DNA of 42,918 nt from Gemmatimonadota bacterium (GTDB lineage Bacteria; Gemmatimonadota; Gemmatimonadetes; Longimicrobiales; Gaopeijiaceae). Location of the stretch: the NCBI GenBank assembly GCA_022822325.1, contig JAJEBW010000049.1, forward strand, positions 1 through 42,918, written 5' to 3'. Shown here one piece after another: positions 26,896 through 34,223 of the stretch. The notes under the pieces are model-generated. The model searched no databases. It was not told the origin of the DNA and saw only the letters and a list, made by a program, of their open reading frames with translations. How positions within the stretch are numbered: the first letter of the stretch is position 1; each line of letters opens with the position of its first letter. The translations under genes were made by a program, and so were the position numbers.

Positions 26896-27230
26896 CGTTC
26901 GCACCCCGCTCGGGACTTTTTCACGGGCGGCCGGAGCGAGGATCGGGCGGGGGGCCGGGGCCGAAAGCCGAGCCGAGCGAATGAAAGTCCGGATGCGGAC
27001 GGCGGCGGTGGAAAGAGGGGACATCTCGGAATTCTCCCTGCGGGTGGTGCGGTGGTGGAGATCGCGCGCCCGAACTCCAGCGCCTGAACGCCTGGGCAAT
27101 GGCGCTCGCGATTCAAGGTGCGTTCGCCGCCGCCCTTTCGCGAACCGGGCCGGCGCGCCAGTATGCCTGTCATGACCAGTATGCCTGTCGTGAAATGGCC
27201 ATCCCATGATCCCGCCCGGAGTCGTGCCCG
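26896..27230. other. Divergent intergenic region between the quinoprotein and cytochrome c genes
   Basis: Carries the control region for two divergent genes. It contains an 18-bp tandem repeat (27159-27194) and a GGGAG ribosome-binding-like site for the alternative minus-strand start at 27024. If that longer start is used, only about 205 nt are non-coding. No separate gene is supported. Confidence 0.4.
27159..27194. repeat. Imperfect 18-bp tandem repeat in a divergent promoter region
   Basis: Two adjacent units, CAGTATGCCTGTCATGAC (27159-27176) and CAGTATGCCTGTCGTGAA (27177-27194), differing at two positions. They lie 37 bp before the cytochrome c start, a natural operator position for either flanking gene. 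Confidence 0.5.
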
Positions 27231-27782
27231 TTGAATCCGTCGCGCGACGTCTTCCTCCGTCTCTCTGCGGGCCGCGCGCCATTCCTGCCGTGCATTCTCT
27301 GCCTCCTCCTCTGCGCCTGCGCCGAAGAGAGCGAGCCGCCCGCCTTCGTGCCGGTCGCCGACGCGCGCCAACTGATGCTCTCGGTGATCGAGCCGGCCGC
27401 CGAGATCTACTGGGACGCGGTCGGAGTGATCATGGACACGGTGGCGACGCACAAAATCGAGCCGCGAACCGACGAGGAGTGGGAAGCGGTGCTGAATGCG
27501 GCCTACATCGTGGCCGAATCGGGGAATCTGCTCCTTATGGAGGCACGTGCCGAGGGCCAGAGCCACTGGACGGCGATGTCCCGGGCGATGATCGATGTGG
27601 GGCGGGGGGCGGTGGGGGCGGCGGAGCGGCGCGACCCCGACGCGGTATTCGAGGCTGGCGGCGACATCTACCAGGTCTGCACCGGCTGCCACGCCGTCTA
27701 CGCCACCGAGACGCTGCGACCGAACTACCTGGCGGATTCGATTCCGGCGGATGCCATGTCGGCGGATTCGATTCTCCCATGA
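27231..27782 (+). CDS. Class II-like cytochrome c lipoprotein
   Basis: 183 aa. Signal peptide ending in lipobox LCAC (Cys30). The mature protein is mostly helical and has a single haem c site CTGCH (Cys150, Cys153, His154) near the C-terminus, the layout of class II cytochromes (c'/c556), where the haem binds at the end of a four-helix bundle. It is therefore a membrane-tethered periplasmic electron carrier. The start is a TTG with CGGAG 10 nt upstream, needed to include the signal peptide. It opens a three-gene plus-strand unit with two DUF6644 membrane proteins and diverges from the PQQ dehydrogenase fusion, suggesting it accepts electrons from a quinoprotein (inference). Confidence 0.82.
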   Translation: MNPSRDVFLRLSAGRAPFLPCILCLLLCACAEESEPPAFVPVADARQLMLSVIEPAAEIYWDAVGVIMDTVATHKIEPRTDEEWEAVLNAAYIVAESGNLLLMEARAEGQSHWTAMSRAMIDVGRGAVGAAERRDPDAVFEAGGDIYQVCTGCHAVYATETLRPNYLADSIPADAMSADSILP

Positions 27783-27831
27783 TCGATCGCCTTCCCACGA
27801 TCGCCGCGCCCCCGCGCGCCTCGCTTCTCCC

Positions 27832-28389
27832 ATGATCGAGCGCTTTCTGGAGTGGCTCGGCGATACGCCCTGGAGCGTCGCGCTCCTCGAATCCCTTTAT
27901 CTCTGGCCGCTGGTCGAGTCAACCCACGTCCTCGCCCTGGGTCTCTTCGTGGGCACCACCGCCATGATGGATCTCCGGCTCCTCGGCATCGCCTTCCCCA
28001 CGGTCCCGGTCACCGCCTTCACCAAACGGTTGCTCCCCTGGACACGGATCGGGTTCGCCGTCATGATGGTGACCGGGCTCCTCCTCTTCTACTCCCAACC
28101 GCTCCGCTACTATCACAATGTGTTCTTTCGCGTCAAGCTGGTCGTGCTCATCCTGGCGGGCCTCAACGCGGCCGTCTTCCACCGTGGAATCCACCGCTCG
28201 GCCCCCGGTTGGACCCATGACGACAAGCCTCCCCGCGCGGCCCGGATCGCCGGTGCGGTCTCGCTCGCGGCCTGGGCGCTTGTTGTCGTCACCGGCCGCC
28301 TGATCGCCTACAACTGGTTCGACTGCGACCTCCAGCCCCAGCCCAACTGGGTCAACCGGCTGGCGGGATGCCCCCTGGGGGCCGAGTAG
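27832..28389 (+). CDS. DUF6644 family membrane protein
   Basis: 185 aa with about five transmembrane helices. N-terminal helix ERFLEWLGDTPWSVALLES, then LWPLVESTHVLALGLFVG with a conserved membrane His, a DLRLLGIAF turn and GFAVMMVTGLLLFYS. The family is uncharacterised; the pattern of His residues inside helices is compatible with a haem b-binding membrane protein, but that is inference. It shares DLRLLG and the S/A-x-H segment with the gene 100 nt downstream and is clearly paralogous. It has an extra C-terminal CDLQPQPNWVNRLAGCPLG tail with two Cys. It follows the cytochrome c gene by 49 nt. Confidence 0.82.
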   Translation: MIERFLEWLGDTPWSVALLESLYLWPLVESTHVLALGLFVGTTAMMDLRLLGIAFPTVPVTAFTKRLLPWTRIGFAVMMVTGLLLFYSQPLRYYHNVFFRVKLVVLILAGLNAAVFHRGIHRSAPGWTHDDKPPRAARIAGAVSLAAWALVVVTGRLIAYNWFDCDLQPQPNWVNRLAGCPLGAE

Positions 28390-28488
28390 CGGCGTGGGCG
28401 CGGAACCGGTTGCCTCCGCTCGCGGGCGCCCGGCGGCGGTGCGCCACTCTTTGGCAAAGTCCGTGACCTGGCAAGGGATCGTGGCGCC

Positions 28489-28971
28489 ATGATCGAATCC
28501 TTCTTCCGCTGGTGCGAGTCGTCGTCGATCGGTCGCGCGGTCGCCGAATCGGTCTGGGCCTTCCCCATCCTCGAGGCTATTCACCTGATCGGGCTCTGCC
28601 TGCTCGGCGGCGCCATCCTCGTCGTCGATCTCCGGCTCCTCGGCGTGGGCCTCACGGGGCAGCCGGTCGCGCAGCTTGCCCGCCAGGCGCGGCCCTGGCT
28701 GATCGGCAGCCTGGTCGCGATGGTTGCGACGGGTGTGCCGCTCTTCCTCTCCGAAGCGATCAAGGCCTACTACAACACGTCGTTTTGGGTCAAGATGTCA
28801 ACCCTTCCGGTGGCGCTGACCTTCACCTTCACCGTGCGCGAACGAGTCGCCCGGCGGGAACGCGCCGCCGCTGACGACCCCGGCAAAGCCGCCGACCGCG
28901 TCGTCGGGGCCGTGTCGCTGGCTCTGTGGTTCGTCGTGGCCGCCGCGGGACGCTGGATCGGGTTTTCCTGA
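28489..28971 (+). CDS. DUF6644 family membrane protein, second paralogue
   Basis: 160 aa, about four to five membrane helices. Begins MIESFFRWCESSSIGRAV, then FPILEAIHLIGLCLLGGAIL and VVDLRLLGVGL, aligning with the preceding gene. A Gly-rich helix LVAMVATGVPLFLSE and a charged C-terminal loop follow. Tandem paralogues suggest a heterodimer in the membrane. Together with the cytochrome c lipoprotein they could form an electron-transfer unit to the quinone pool. A palindromic repeat starts 13 nt after the stop. Confidence 0.82.
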   Translation: MIESFFRWCESSSIGRAVAESVWAFPILEAIHLIGLCLLGGAILVVDLRLLGVGLTGQPVAQLARQARPWLIGSLVAMVATGVPLFLSEAIKAYYNTSFWVKMSTLPVALTFTFTVRERVARRERAAADDPGKAADRVVGAVSLALWFVVAAAGRWIGFS

Positions 28972-28984
28972 CCGGACAACGGCA

Positions 28985-29048
28985 TTGGGGTTGCGGCCGC
29001 GCCATGGCCGGTCCGGCGCCCACCCGGGCCGCGGGCCGCAGGCCGCGG
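28985..29048 (+). repeat. 64-bp GC-rich palindromic repeat, copy 3 (downstream of DUF6644)
   Basis: Nearly identical to 15480-15543: starts TTGGGGTTGCGGCCGCG, ends GGGCCGCAGGCCGCGG, with two transitions in the middle. It begins 13 nt after the stop of a plus-strand gene and separates it from the convergent iron-box operon. Confidence 0.8.
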
Positions 29049-29113
29049 GCGAGAGCTGGAGACCCGAACCGGCAGTTGGATTCGGCGGCTCGTCGTCCGG
29101 CGCCGCCGAACCG

Positions 29114-29692
29114 CTACCGCCCCCGAACGTGCCGGGGACGCGGTTGGCCGTCGATTGCGTCGGCGAGCCTGCGCCAGGCCCGGGGAAGCGTTGGCGGCGA
29201 CGGTTGCTCGGAAGGCCGGTTCCATTGACGCAGGACGGCCCGACGATACTCCAGGCCGCAATGCGCGAGAACCCACTCCTCGTAGTCCGCGACGCGCCGA
29301 ATGGCGGCCACGGTCAGGTCGACCGGTATGCGGAGCGACGGAGGCGCCTGTCCGGCCGGGATCATGTCGGGCCTCCAAATCGGTCCCTGGATCGTCTCCG
29401 ACGGCATCCAGACGGGTCGAAACCGGTAGCGGTTGAGATAGACGCCGCCCTGCTCCGGCGTTCCGTACAGGAGGCCGAACCCCCACAACATGAGGCTGTC
29501 GCCGTTGGGCAGCGCGAGCGTGTAGCAGCTCGATCCCGTTTCTCCCCTGGGCGGCCGTCCCTTGAGGAAGCCCGCTTCGAGCAGGAGGTTGCCTTCCGGG
29601 CGCACGATGTCTCGGCCCCAGTTCCAGCACTGCCGGTGCAGCAGTTCCTGTCCCTTGCGTCGGCAGGGGCCGGAGATCGGGCTCACAGCCAT
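29114..29692 (-). CDS. Hypothetical protein of the FeoB-core operon
   Basis: 192 aa, predicted soluble, rich in Trp, Tyr and Arg (GGVYLNRYRFRPVWMPSE, then ADYEEWVLAHCGLEYRR). Three Cys lie in the N-terminal half (GPCRRKGQELLHRQCWNW and SSCY). No signal peptide and no recognised family. ATG 29692 lies inside the last codons of the FeoB-core gene (10-nt overlap), so the two are translated together. Longer upstream starts would extend far into that gene and are unlikely. By context it may serve iron uptake or its assembly, but nothing in the sequence shows how. Confidence 0.62.
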   Translation of the reverse strand: MAVSPISGPCRRKGQELLHRQCWNWGRDIVRPEGNLLLEAGFLKGRPPRGETGSSCYTLALPNGDSLMLWGFGLLYGTPEQGGVYLNRYRFRPVWMPSETIQGPIWRPDMIPAGQAPPSLRIPVDLTVAAIRRVADYEEWVLAHCGLEYRRAVLRQWNRPSEQPSPPTLPRAWRRLADAIDGQPRPRHVRGR

Positions 29693-30837
29693 GCTCCGCC
29701 CCAGGCCAGCAAGGCGCTGAACGCGGTGGCCGCCACAGCCTGCCGACCCACCAGCCGCAGCGCAAACGCGCCGCCCTGCTCGCGCGCGACCGTCAGGCAG
29801 GTGACCAGGCAAGGCAGCAGCACGCCGGCCAGATAGACGGCCGTCAGCAGTTGGACGGCGCTGAGGCTTGCGGCGACTCCCGGCTCCGCCAGCAACAGGA
29901 TTCCGTCCTTGCGCACGCTCGCCATGACCACCGCCGTGGCCGCCTCAGAGGGCAATCGAAAGATGGCCATCGCCGGCTCGAGGACGGTCGACGCGGCTTG
30001 CAGCGCGCCCAGCCAATGCAACAGGGACGCCGCGGCCGTGATGAGAAAGAAGACCGGCAAGGCCCTGCGAAAGAACTCCGGAATCACCCCTTGCGTCTCC
30101 AGCCAGACGGCTCCGGGGCGCGGCCAGGCCAGGAATGCCCGGCTTTGCATCGACAGCACGTTCAAGGTGGAACGAGCCGCTCGCGGCGCGGTGAGGCGGG
30201 CGTAGGCGACGGTCGTGGCGCCAAGGTACAGCAGGTAGGCCACGACCAACCCGGTTCGTCCCGCCACCGCGAAGACCGCCAGCGTGGCTCCCAACTGATA
30301 CGAACAGGCCGAACCGAAGGCAATGGCCGAAACGCATGCGCCACGCGAGCAGGCCGGCGACGAGCGCGCGCTGATGACGGCGGGCACGTTGCAGCCGAAA
30401 CCCATCACGACCCGCGCCAGCTCCCGGCCCGTCATGCCGAACGGCCGCAGCCACGGATTCATGGCCGTTGTCAGGCGGTCGAGCAAGCCGCTCGACCTGT
30501 ACGCGCCCATAAGCAGCGCATGGAGCACGACGACCGGAGTCGCCCAGACCAGCAGCAGCGGCCCCATCGTGACAAAGCCGTAGTCGCCGGCCAGGATCTC
30601 CGCAAATGGCTGCGGCCAGCTCGTCAGCAACTCGGTCAGCGGCTCGGTCCGGGCGCGAACCCAGGGGTCGATTCGATCCGCGAGACGGTTGGCGGTGTCA
30701 ACCGCGACCCAGACGGGCGCCAACAACAGCAGCAGCGCCCAGAACGGCCCCAGGGCGGACCTGGACCTATTCAACAAGCGCAGGCATCTTCGCAGCAAGA
30801 CAGATCGTCGAGGTACATCCCGTGGCGGCGATACCAC
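29683..30837 (-). CDS. FeoB-type membrane core protein lacking the GTPase domain
   Basis: 384 aa, about 8-9 transmembrane helices. The first half has FGMTGRELARVVMGFGCNVP followed by AVISARS, matching the FeoB gate motif GFGCxVPAxxxxR. The second half has SVRKDGILLL and GVLLPCLVTCLTVAREQGG, matching the FeoB C-terminal core (KE and PC...RE.G). No G1-G5 nucleotide-binding motifs precede it: the protein begins within about 30 residues of the first helix. It is thus a Gate/FeoB-core transporter, presumably for a divalent metal or a related solute. GTG 30837 has GGAG upstream but overlaps the flavoprotein gene by 67 nt; TTG 30774, overlapping its stop by TTGA, is an alternative. Confidence 0.78.
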   Translation of the reverse strand: MVSPPRDVPRRSVLLRRCLRLLNRSRSALGPFWALLLLLAPVWVAVDTANRLADRIDPWVRARTEPLTELLTSWPQPFAEILAGDYGFVTMGPLLLVWATPVVVLHALLMGAYRSSGLLDRLTTAMNPWLRPFGMTGRELARVVMGFGCNVPAVISARSSPACSRGACVSAIAFGSACSYQLGATLAVFAVAGRTGLVVAYLLYLGATTVAYARLTAPRAARSTLNVLSMQSRAFLAWPRPGAVWLETQGVIPEFFRRALPVFFLITAAASLLHWLGALQAASTVLEPAMAIFRLPSEAATAVVMASVRKDGILLLAEPGVAASLSAVQLLTAVYLAGVLLPCLVTCLTVAREQGGAFALRLVGRQAVAATAFSALLAWGGAWL

Positions 30838-31898
30838 TCCAGCGGCTCCGTGCTCACGCGCAGGCGGCGGGCGATCTGGTTGGCCACCACGGCGAAGCGT
30901 TGGCGGAACTTGTAGATGAAGCAGAAGACGAGGTTGCCCTGGCGCACCTGCGGTCCCACCAGGAAGAGCCCCCTCGTGATGGTGGACTCGTCGTTTTCCG
31001 TCAGCAGGGGAGAGTATTCGTCATGCCAATCGAACAGGGAGCGAACGATGCGCGCCGAACCGACGAATCCGGTGGCCAGGATCGGCTTCTCCGCGCAGTC
31101 GATGACGTCGCCGTCCTCGAGCGCCAACCGATAGCCGTTGCCGTTGCGGCGAACCCCGGTGACGGCACGGCCGCCGCGCAGCGTAACCCGACCCGAATCG
31201 ACGGCGGAATTCAGGCGCATCCGCGTAAAGGGCGACAAGAGCTGGCTGGGGTCCGAACCATGTCGGTTCCACGGCTCGTCCCGGTCGAAGACGACGGCTC
31301 TCCGGCCGGCGGCGGCCAGCGCGACGGCGGCATCGATGCCGCTCTCGGCGCCGCCGACGATGCATCTCTCGTGGCCGCCGAGATCGTTCCACGAGGTCAC
31401 CCCGGAGTAGTGCAGGCAAAGATCGGCGCCGTGGAAGCCGCCGGTCCGCGGATACTGCATTTCGCCGCCCGCCCAGACCACGAACCGCGCGCGGACGTCG
31501 CCGCGACTCGTCTCCAACCGAAACCGATTGTGCGGCGCTCTCCTCGCGACCGAGAGCACGTCGACCCCGGTCGCCACGGGCAATTCGAAATGCTCCGCAA
31601 CCCCCCGCAGATAAGCGGCGTACTCCACCCCCGTGGGGTGCTCGACGCCGATCGAGTAGGCCGGCGAGGTTTCCAGACAGACGGCGTTCAGGTCCAGATG
31701 GCCGAACTGGTTGCTGGCGAACGACGGCGTGATGAAGCGCGTTTGCCGGGGCCAACGCAGGAACGAGGCACCGATGGCGGCACGGTCGAGGATCGCAAAG
31801 TTCTCGATTCCCAGGTGACGCAGCGTCACGCCAAAGCCGAGACCCGCGGCCCCGGCGCCGACGATGACAACGTCGAGTGTCCGGGTTCGATTCGTCAT
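30771..31898 (-). CDS. FMO-like FAD/NAD(P)-dependent oxidoreductase with Cys-rich tail
   Basis: 375 aa. An N-terminal FAD Rossmann motif VIVGAGAAGLGFG (about 11-23), a substrate/FAD segment FLRWPRQTRFITPSF, a second nucleotide motif IVGGAESGIDAAVALAAAG and the C-terminal ILATGFVGSARI (ATG-type motif) place it in the flavin monooxygenase/thioredoxin-reductase-like group. It ends in a striking CCEDACAC tail that could bind metal or act in thiol chemistry. ATG 31898 overlaps the upstream 58-aa gene by ATGA, and its own end overlaps the FeoB-core gene. Its role could be reduction or release of iron or modification of a chelator; this rests on operon context and the upstream Fur-like box. Confidence 0.8.
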   Translation of the reverse strand: MTNRTRTLDVVIVGAGAAGLGFGVTLRHLGIENFAILDRAAIGASFLRWPRQTRFITPSFASNQFGHLDLNAVCLETSPAYSIGVEHPTGVEYAAYLRGVAEHFELPVATGVDVLSVARRAPHNRFRLETSRGDVRARFVVWAGGEMQYPRTGGFHGADLCLHYSGVTSWNDLGGHERCIVGGAESGIDAAVALAAAGRRAVVFDRDEPWNRHGSDPSQLLSPFTRMRLNSAVDSGRVTLRGGRAVTGVRRNGNGYRLALEDGDVIDCAEKPILATGFVGSARIVRSLFDWHDEYSPLLTENDESTITRGLFLVGPQVRQGNLVFCFIYKFRQRFAVVANQIARRLRVSTEPLEWYRRHGMYLDDLSCCEDACAC

Positions 31899-32071
31899 CG
31901 GCTCACCCGCACCGTTTCGCGTCCGCCGAGGCGAAGCGCGCCATCGCGCGGTCGAGCCCGGCCGTCGTCGCGGAACCAGATCGCCAGCGGCGGCGCGAGC
32001 GGCTTCAGCGCAGCGGCGAGGCCGTCGTCGAGTGCGCTCCAGTTCCGTGTCTCTTCGCTCCCTGTCTTCAT
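31895..32071 (-). CDS. 58-aa protein heading the iron-box operon
   Basis: 58 aa starting at ATG 32071 with a weak AAAGAGA upstream. Its TGA overlaps the flavoprotein start (ATGA, 31895-31898). The core LAAALKPLAPPLAIWFRDDG is amphipathic and vaguely like the N-terminus of DUF169 proteins, too short to assign. It may be a small partner of the flavoprotein or a truncated gene. The first start after the Fur-like box lies here. Confidence 0.5.
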   Translation of the reverse strand: MKTGSEETRNWSALDDGLAAALKPLAPPLAIWFRDDGRARPRDGALRLGGRETVRVSR

Positions 32072-32200
32072 TTCATGTCTCTTTGCGGATCGGCAGGTGG
32101 TGAGTCGTGCGCGGGTCATTCCCCAAACGCGACCGACCGGTCGCACTCGCGCCCCTCCCGGCCTGGACTGACAAGAGAGGATGCGAGTGCCTGATCCGTA

Positions 32201-32216
32201 ATGATAATCCATTATC
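32201..32216. promoter_or_regulatory. Fur-like operator palindrome
   Basis: TGATAAT-CC-ATTATCA is a perfect inverted repeat within an AT-rich island (about 32195-32223) in GC-rich DNA. It matches the classic Fur half-site TGATAAT/ATTATCA, but with a 2-bp instead of 1-bp centre. It sits about 130 bp upstream of the 58-aa gene, with no plus-strand gene nearby to regulate. I infer iron-dependent (Fur-family) control of the flavoprotein/FeoB-core operon; other Fur-family metalloregulators (Zur, PerR, Mur) are possible. Confidence 0.72.
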
Positions 32217-32366
32217 AATAATGAGCAAGCGGGTCGCGCCCTGCCTCGCAATGGTTGCGCCCTTCCGAATCCCGAGATTGGCAAGGGAATCCGCTTGGGT
32301 TCCCCTCTGGCGGAGGCGGCGGTCAGACGAGATGCGCGCCCGCGACTCCCACCAGCACCTCCATGC

Positions 32367-32933
32367 CTAGCACCGCCCCCGCTCCCGCCGCGCCTTCAGG
32401 AGATCCTCCTCGTAGGGCGCCCCCGTTCCCGACGAGCCCAGGAAGATCTTGCTGCCGTCGGTGAAGGTGACGTCGCGGCCGTTGGCGCGTTTCAGCGAAT
32501 GGTCCTTGGCCTGGTAGCCGTCCACGATGATCTCGGTGCCGGGGGTGAGGCAGTCGCGCCGGAGTCCTCTGCGCAGCAGGACGTTGGGGGTGCCCCCCTC
32601 GACCGCCCAGAGCTCGGTTGCGCCCTCCTCGGTCTCGATCTCGAGGTGGATCCATGTGTGCGGGTTCACCCATTCCAGCTTGACGATCCTGCCCTGGAGC
32701 CGGATCGGCGCGTTGCGGTCGAACTCGGCGCCGAAGGCATGATGCGCGATCACCGGGGCGGCGATCAGGCCCGCGAGGAGGACTGCACCGGCCAGCGCCG
32801 GCAGCGGAGTCGCATGGCGTTGCACCGCCCTTCGTCCGCGACTCAGGCTTCGCCGGGCACGGTTCCCCCCGTTGCCGGTCCCGTTGCCCTTCCACCCGTG
32901 TTCGTTCAACCTCTGGCCGCCGATCCTGTTCAT
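32367..32933 (-). CDS. DUF6152 family exported protein
   Basis: 188 aa. A basic N-terminus precedes a hydrophobic segment (ALAGAVLLAGLIAAPVIA), then the DUF6152 hallmark AHHAFGAEFDRNAPI and VKLEWVNPHTWIHLE. The domain is a small periplasmic beta-structure of unknown function found beside PQQ and cytochrome genes in proteobacteria, Acidobacteria and Gemmatimonadota. ATG 32933 overlaps the previous gene's stop by ATGA and has GAGGAGG 10 nt upstream. Last gene of a four-gene minus-strand cluster starting at 37079. Roughly 150 nt separate its stop from the Fur-like box. Confidence 0.85.
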   Translation of the reverse strand: MNRIGGQRLNEHGWKGNGTGNGGNRARRSLSRGRRAVQRHATPLPALAGAVLLAGLIAAPVIAHHAFGAEFDRNAPIRLQGRIVKLEWVNPHTWIHLEIETEEGATELWAVEGGTPNVLLRRGLRRDCLTPGTEIIVDGYQAKDHSLKRANGRDVTFTDGSKIFLGSSGTGAPYEEDLLKARRERGRC

Positions 32934-34060
32934 CCTTCCTGCCTCCTCTCCTGCGCCCGCGCGCCCCGCAGCACATTCTCGAGCGCGTAGTTGGCTTCGT
33001 GACAAGCGTATTCGTACACCAGACCGTTCAGCCGCGTAAAGGGCACCTCGCCGCTCCACGGCCGCTCGAACATCGCCGGGTCGTCCACGGTGAACTCGTA
33101 GTTGACGACATGCTCGCCGGCCCGGGTGAAGCGCTCGGTGACCCTCATCTCCTCCGAGGGCGGAATGCCCTGCAAGGTCTGGTTGGGGTGAAGATTCGTG
33201 GTTTCGACAACCAGGGTGTCGCCTTCCCAGCGGCCCCACGAGTCTCCCATCCAGGGCCGGATGTGCGGGGGCAGCGGCTTCGGCTCGCCCATGCGAACGA
33301 CGCGCACGTCGTGCACCATCTCGGTCATGATCATGATGTGATCGGGCGTCTGCACAATGGTGTAGTTGTTGTTGTAGAAGTAGTTGGGGAGCATCGGCGG
33401 GCCCGCGTTGGAGCCGAAGGACATGATGCAGCGCTCGGCAAGGGGCCGGTTCTCGGGATTGTCGTAGGCGCCGAAGCGTTGTGCAAGACGCCGCCGTTCG
33501 GCCAGGCGCGCGTGGCCCTCGTCGGTCAGGGGGGGTAGCCGCCCGTTGCCGGGATCGACGAGGAGCGAAGTTCGGGGCTCGCCATTGAAGATGGCCACGC
33601 GTTCGCCGGCGTCGATGTAGAAGGCGTTGTAGCCGCCGGTGCCGCCGGAAGCCGCGTCGAAGCGGGGGTCGCCGGTGAAGACGCCTCCGACGGGCGGGGC
33701 CTCGCGATCGGGGTCGCTGTCGGCGTAGCGGTTGGCGATCGCGCCCTGCACCCGTCCCTCGATGCGCGCGACGTCCTCGGGGGAATGAACCGGTCCCTGG
33801 CCCTCGGGGCGCTGAATGGGGGTGACGGTGGCGTTGGACCAGTTGCCCTGCAGATCGGGGTGGCCCCAGGCGGTGCGGGGGACGGTCCAGTCGGACGGCG
33901 CGGCGGCCGGTTGCGCGGACCGGGCGTTCTCCTGGCCGGGGTGGCCTGCATCTGCGGGCGCGGACTCCGAACCGCCGCTTGCCTTTGCGGCCAGGGTGGA
34001 CGGTGCGGGAGAGGCGATCGCGACGAGGGCCAATGCGGCGCAGAGTCGTCCGCGGATCAT
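32930..34060 (-). CDS. Secreted protein of the HPDLxGxW family (unknown function)
   Basis: 376 aa from ATG 34060 (signal peptide AALALVAIASPAPSTLAA; GAAGG upstream). Conserved features: TAWGHPDLQGNWSN, an ERCIMSFGSNAGPPMLPN loop, HIRPWMGDSWGRWEGDTLVV, LRV-type VTERFTRAGEHVVNYEF and DPAMFERPWSGEVPF, ending with YEYACHEANYALENVLRGA. It shares the SWGRWEGD and TERFT blocks with the next gene upstream, so they are paralogues. The family is common next to DUF6152 genes but has no known activity. It overlaps the DUF6152 gene by 4 nt. Starts further upstream (to 34258) would overlap the neighbouring gene and lack the signal peptide at the N-terminus. Confidence 0.75.
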   Translation of the reverse strand: MIRGRLCAALALVAIASPAPSTLAAKASGGSESAPADAGHPGQENARSAQPAAAPSDWTVPRTAWGHPDLQGNWSNATVTPIQRPEGQGPVHSPEDVARIEGRVQGAIANRYADSDPDREAPPVGGVFTGDPRFDAASGGTGGYNAFYIDAGERVAIFNGEPRTSLLVDPGNGRLPPLTDEGHARLAERRRLAQRFGAYDNPENRPLAERCIMSFGSNAGPPMLPNYFYNNNYTIVQTPDHIMIMTEMVHDVRVVRMGEPKPLPPHIRPWMGDSWGRWEGDTLVVETTNLHPNQTLQGIPPSEEMRVTERFTRAGEHVVNYEFTVDDPAMFERPWSGEVPFTRLNGLVYEYACHEANYALENVLRGARAQERRQEG

Positions 34061-34223
34061 GGCGCCGGGCCTTCGGTCGCCTGCCGCCGGGCGCGAAGGG
34101 GTGGCCGCGAATCCCGCAGGCGCAACCGGATGGCCGCTCGCCGCGGGCGTGGCCGGGGGAGCCGTGCCGGGGCGGTCGAGCTTGTTTCCCCAACCTGTCG
34201 TTTCTCTGCCCGCCGCAACCCGG

